25,907 bases of DNA from JBBECE01 sp040881985 (GTDB lineage Bacteria > Pseudomonadota > Alphaproteobacteria > Rhizobiales > Devosiaceae). Shown one piece after another: positions 22,657 through 25,907 of this stretch. The notes beneath the pieces were generated by a model. The model was not told where the DNA came from and ran no database searches. It saw only the letters and a list, made by a program, of their open reading frames with translations. How positions within the stretch are numbered: the first letter of the stretch is position 1; every line of letters begins with the position of its first letter. Location: assembly GCA_040881985.1 (NCBI GenBank), contig JBBECE010000020.1:1-25907 (forward strand), written 5' to 3'. The translations under genes and the position numbers were made by a program.

Positions 22657-23394
22657 ATGTCGGCAAGGCAGAAAATCAACCAGGTCCTGTCGGGGCAGAA
22701 CCCGAACTGGGGCCACGGCGTCGAATATGTCCAGCTGACGCTGATCGTCGTCTCGGTTGTCTCGATCGGCGTCGAGACTCTGCCGGGCCTGCCGGACTGG
22801 CTCGTCTCGACGCTCGCCGTTGCCGATCTCGTCATCGTCCTGATCTTCACCGCCGAATATGCGCTGCGGATCTACGCGGCGCCCGGCCGCCGCCGCTATC
22901 TTTTCAGTTTCTACGGCATCGTCGATTTTCTCGCCATCGCGCCCTTCTACGCGGGGCTGCTGTTGACCGGCATCGGCCTCGACCTGCGCGCCGTTCGCGC
23001 GCTGCGGCTGCTGCGACTGTTCCAGCTTTTCAAGATGACCCGCTACACCCACGCCGTGGAGAGGCTGGGCCAGGCCTTCCGCTCGGTGCGCGAGGAAGTG
23101 CTGGTGTTCCTCGGCACCTCGGTTGCCGTCCTCTATGTCTGCGCGCTGATCGTCTATTATTGCGAGCACGACGCCCAGCCCGAGGCGTTCGCCTCGGTCC
23201 TCGACGCCATGTGGTGGGCCGCGATTACCCTGACGACGGTCGGCTATGGCGACATCTATCCGATCACCCCGCTCGGCAAGTTCTTCACCGTCCTGATCCT
23301 CTTTGTCGCCCTCGGCATCATCGCCGTGCCGACCGGGCTTGTCGCCTCGGCGCTGACCCATATCGAGCGCAAGAAAGACCCGCCCGGGAACTAG
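22657..23394 (+). CDS. Voltage-gated potassium channel (six-helix, TVGYGD filter)
   Basis: A 245-residue membrane protein with the layout of a Kv-type channel. The S4 segment carries arginines every third residue (R111, R114, R117, R120, within RAVRALRLLRLFQL). The pore loop holds the potassium selectivity filter TVGYGD (194-199) between S5 (VFLGTSVAVLYVCALIVYY) and S6 (FFTVLILFVALGIIAVPTGLV). It forms a homotetramer in the inner membrane. The ATG at 22657 has GGGAG 8 nt upstream; earlier in-frame starts at 22624 and 22630 lack one. It lies 48 bp after the CAP gene. Confidence 0.9.
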   Translation: MSARQKINQVLSGQNPNWGHGVEYVQLTLIVVSVVSIGVETLPGLPDWLVSTLAVADLVIVLIFTAEYALRIYAAPGRRRYLFSFYGIVDFLAIAPFYAGLLLTGIGLDLRAVRALRLLRLFQLFKMTRYTHAVERLGQAFRSVREEVLVFLGTSVAVLYVCALIVYYCEHDAQPEAFASVLDAMWWAAITLTTVGYGDIYPITPLGKFFTVLILFVALGIIAVPTGLVASALTHIERKKDPPGN

Positions 23395-23399
23395 GGCCC

Positions 23400-23415
23400 G
23401 CCGCGCCGCGGCTTT
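23400..23415 (+). terminator. Weak candidate terminator after the potassium channel gene
   Basis: GCCGC-GCC-GCGGC forms a 5-bp GC-only stem followed by TTTCCCCC. The T-run is only three, so termination would be partial. It sits just after the channel stop and 52 bp before polA. Confidence 0.3.
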
Positions 23416-23467
23416 CCCCCGCCCGCCCCATTCGATACTCTTCCCGCCAAAGGGGAAACGCCCAGCC

Positions 23468-25907
23468 ATGCATCTCGTTCTCGTCGACGGCTCGACCTTC
23501 ATCTTCCGCGCCTATCACGCCCTGCCGCCGCTCTCGCGCAAGTCCGACGGCCTGCCGGTCGGCGCCGTCGCCGGCTTCTGCAACATGCTGTTCAAGCTGA
23601 TGGAGGATTTGAAGGGCGCCGACACCCCGACCCATCTGGCGGTGATTTTCGACTATTCGGGCAAGAGCTTTCGCAACGATTTCTACAAGGAATACAAAGC
23701 CCACCGCCCGCCGGCGCCCGACGACCTCATCCCGCAATTTCCCCTGACGCGAAACGCCACCCGCGCCTTCTCGATCCTCTCGATCGAGCAGGAGGGCTTC
23801 GAGGCCGACGACATCATCGCGACCTACACGGTGCAAGCGGTCAAAGCCGGCGGCAAGGTGACGATCGTGTCGACCGACAAGGACCTGATGCAGCTGATCG
23901 ACGCCAACGGCAAGGTGCGCCTGCTCGATACGCTCAAGGGCAAATGGATCGGCCCCGACGAGGTGAAAGAGAAATTCGGCGTCGGCCCGGAAAAAGTCGT
24001 CGAGGTCCAGTCGCTCGCCGGCGACTCGGTCGACAACGTCCCGGGCGTCCCCGGCATCGGCTACAAGACCGCTGCCGAGCTGATCCTCGCCTATGGCACC
24101 CTCGAAAATCTCCTCAAGCACGCCGCCGAAATCAAGCAGCAGAAGCGCCGCGAAAATCTCATCGAGTTCGCCGACCAGGCGCGGCTGTCCCGCCGTCTTG
24201 TCGAGCTGAAAACCGACGTCCCCCTCGAGCACAAGGTCAAGGACCTCGCCCGCCAGCCGATCGAGGGCAAGGTGCTGATCCCGTTCCTCAAGGCAATGGA
24301 GTTCAACACTTTTCTCAGGCGAGTCGCCAAGCTGATCGACGCCGACCCCGACGCCTTCGAGGCCGACCCCGAACTCGCCGCCAAAGAGGGCGCCGCCGAC
24401 GGCGCCGAATCGGTCCGCACCGATCTCAAACCCGCCCCGTCGGGCGCGATGACCCCCGCCGCCCATGCCGGGGCCGAGGCCGCCCGCCTCAAATCGATGC
24501 AGGTCGACCGCGACGCCTACGAGACGGTTGCGACCGAAGCCGCCCTCGCCACATGGATCGAGACGATCCGCTATCAGGGCTTTGTCGCGCTCGACACCGA
24601 AACCACCGGGCTCGACAACCAGCAGGCGGACCTGGTCGGCATTTGTCTCGCCACCGCCCCCGGCAAAGCCTGCTACATCCCCCTCGGCCATCGCACCGGG
24701 GTCGGCGATCTTCTCGGCGGCGCGTTGACCCCTGGCCAGCTCGACCTCAGGACGACCGTCGCGGCGCTGAAGCCCGTCCTCGAGGACCCCGGCATCCTCA
24801 AGATCGGCCAGAACCTCAAATTCGACATGGGCATTCTCGCCCGCCATGGCATCGACGTCGCCCCGATCGACGACACCATGCTGATTTCCTACGCGCTCGA
24901 CGGGGCGCGGGACAACGGCATGGACGCGCTCTCCGAGAAATGGCTCGGCCACAAGCCCATCGCCTTCAAGGACATCGCCGGCTCGGGCAAGGCGATGAAA
25001 ACGTTCGACCAGATCGCCATTCCCGAGGCGACGAAATATGCCGCCGAGGACGCCGACGTGACGCTGCGCCTCTGGATGGTCCTCAAGCCGCGGCTGGTGC
25101 CCGAGCACATGGTCACCGTCTACGAGACGCTGGAGCGGCCCCTGGCGCCGGTGCTGGCGCGGATGGAGCGGCGTGGCGTCAGCGTCGACCGGCAGATTCT
25201 CTCGCGGCTCTCGGGCGACTTCACCCAGCGCGCCGCCGCCCTCGAACACGAGATCCATAAGCTCGCCGGAGGCGAATTCAACATCGGCTCGCCGGCGCAG
25301 CTTGGGGAAATTCTCTTCGGCAAGATGGGCCTGCCGGGCGGCAGCAAAACAAAAACCGGCCAATGGTCGACGGACGCAAAAACCCTCGACGACCTCGCCG
25401 CCGAAGGCCACGAACTGCCGAAAAAGGTGCTCGACTGGCGCGGCCTCGCCAAGCTCAAATCGACCTATACCGACGCTCTGCCGGCCTGGATCAACCCCGG
25501 CACAAATCGCGTCCACACCTCCTATTCGCAGGCCTCGGTCGTCACCGGGCGGCTGTCGTCGAACGATCCGAACCTGCAGAACATTCCGGTGCGCACCGAC
25601 GACGGCCGCAAGATCAGGACGGCGTTCATCGCCGACAGGGGCCGCCGCCTCATCTCGGCCGACTACTCTCAAATTGAACTGCGCCTCCTCGCCCATATCG
25701 CCGACATCCCCGACCTGAAAAAAGCCTTCGCCGCCGGGCTCGACATTCACGCCATGACCGCGAGCGAAATGTTCAATGTGCCGATCAAGGGCATGGACCC
25801 GAATATCCGCCGCCGCGCCAAGGCGATCAATTTCGGCATCATCTACGGGATTTCGGCCTTCGGGCTTGCCAACCAGCTCGGCATTTCGCGGCAGGAGGCG
25901 GGCGATT
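23468..25907 (+). CDS. polA: DNA polymerase I, 3' end cut by window
   Basis: The frame stays open for 813 codons and runs off the window. Residues 1 to about 290 form the 5'-3' exonuclease (VDGSTFIFRAYHAL, EADDIIATYT, GDSVDNVPGVPGIG). The 3'-5' proofreading domain has DxE at D376/E378 (ALDTETTGLD), GQNLKFDMG and YAAEDAD, all as in active enzymes. The polymerase part shows motif A DYSQIELRLLAH (D732) and motif B RRRAKAINFGIIYG with K785, F789 and Y793, aligned with E. coli K758, F762 and Y766. Motif C and about 150 further residues are missing only because the window ends. The start ATG follows AAAGGGGAAA. It repairs DNA and processes Okazaki fragments. Confidence 0.97.
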   Translation, partial: MHLVLVDGSTFIFRAYHALPPLSRKSDGLPVGAVAGFCNMLFKLMEDLKGADTPTHLAVIFDYSGKSFRNDFYKEYKAHRPPAPDDLIPQFPLTRNATRAFSILSIEQEGFEADDIIATYTVQAVKAGGKVTIVSTDKDLMQLIDANGKVRLLDTLKGKWIGPDEVKEKFGVGPEKVVEVQSLAGDSVDNVPGVPGIGYKTAAELILAYGTLENLLKHAAEIKQQKRRENLIEFADQARLSRRLVELKTDVPLEHKVKDLARQPIEGKVLIPFLKAMEFNTFLRRVAKLIDADPDAFEADPELAAKEGAADGAESVRTDLKPAPSGAMTPAAHAGAEAARLKSMQVDRDAYETVATEAALATWIETIRYQGFVALDTETTGLDNQQADLVGICLATAPGKACYIPLGHRTGVGDLLGGALTPGQLDLRTTVAALKPVLEDPGILKIGQNLKFDMGILARHGIDVAPIDDTMLISYALDGARDNGMDALSEKWLGHKPIAFKDIAGSGKAMKTFDQIAIPEATKYAAEDADVTLRLWMVLKPRLVPEHMVTVYETLERPLAPVLARMERRGVSVDRQILSRLSGDFTQRAAALEHEIHKLAGGEFNIGSPAQLGEILFGKMGLPGGSKTKTGQWSTDAKTLDDLAAEGHELPKKVLDWRGLAKLKSTYTDALPAWINPGTNRVHTSYSQASVVTGRLSSNDPNLQNIPVRTDDGRKIRTAFIADRGRRLISADYSQIELRLLAHIADIPDLKKAFAAGLDIHAMTASEMFNVPIKGMDPNIRRRAKAINFGIIYGISAFGLANQLGISRQEAGD

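Noticed and set aside
23318..25750. An 810-codon open frame on the minus strand opposite polA
   Set aside because: It is antisense to a clear DNA polymerase I. Its composition is the shadow of GC-biased codons and it shows no domain.

Overview
The window reads as a high-GC alphaproteobacterial chromosome, probably order Hyphomicrobiales (Rhizobiales). This rests on general character: dense ABC importer operons with 4-bp start/stop overlaps, strong GC bias at third codon positions, and a polA-type core gene next to accessory loci. Genus cannot be named from the sequence alone.

Region 1 (about 0.3-12.6 kb) is a divergent catabolic locus. On the minus strand, in transcription order, lie a TetR-family regulator, a periplasmic sugar-binding protein, two MalF/MalG-type permeases, an 83-residue two-helix membrane protein, two different ATPases, a TIM-barrel isomerase-like protein, a Gfo/Idh/MocA dehydrogenase and a ketose 3-epimerase-like protein. 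Start/stop overlaps and short gaps make most of this a single operon. A strong UUCG-loop hairpin separates the binding-protein gene from the permeases. On the plus strand, diverging from the regulator across a palindromic candidate operator, lie a Tm-1-like (UPF0261) protein, a PEP-hydrolase-like TIM-barrel protein and a cupin. The first two correspond to the two halves of the tomato Tm-1 protein. A small Dabb-domain gene converges on the cupin. The likely job is import and oxidation/epimerisation of a sugar or polyol; the substrate is not evident.

Region 2 (about 12.9-16.55 kb) looks like a small decayed genomic island. It holds a 5'-truncated tyrosine integrase, a HEPN protein with an intact RNNLFH ribonuclease-type motif, and a 655-residue OLD-family ATPase/TOPRIM protein. 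It ends near tRNA-Arg(CCG), with 8-bp direct repeats just inside. The ATPase and HEPN genes share a strand and are separated by a hairpin. They are the best candidate for an undescribed defence module in this window.

Region 3 (16.7-20.8 kb) is a spermidine/putrescine-type ABC importer (binding protein, ATPase, two permeases) on the minus strand.

Region 4 (21.3-25.9 kb) runs on the plus strand: a 47-residue membrane peptide, two tandem CAP-domain exported proteins with Tat-like signals, a voltage-gated potassium channel, and DNA polymerase I, which is cut by the window end.
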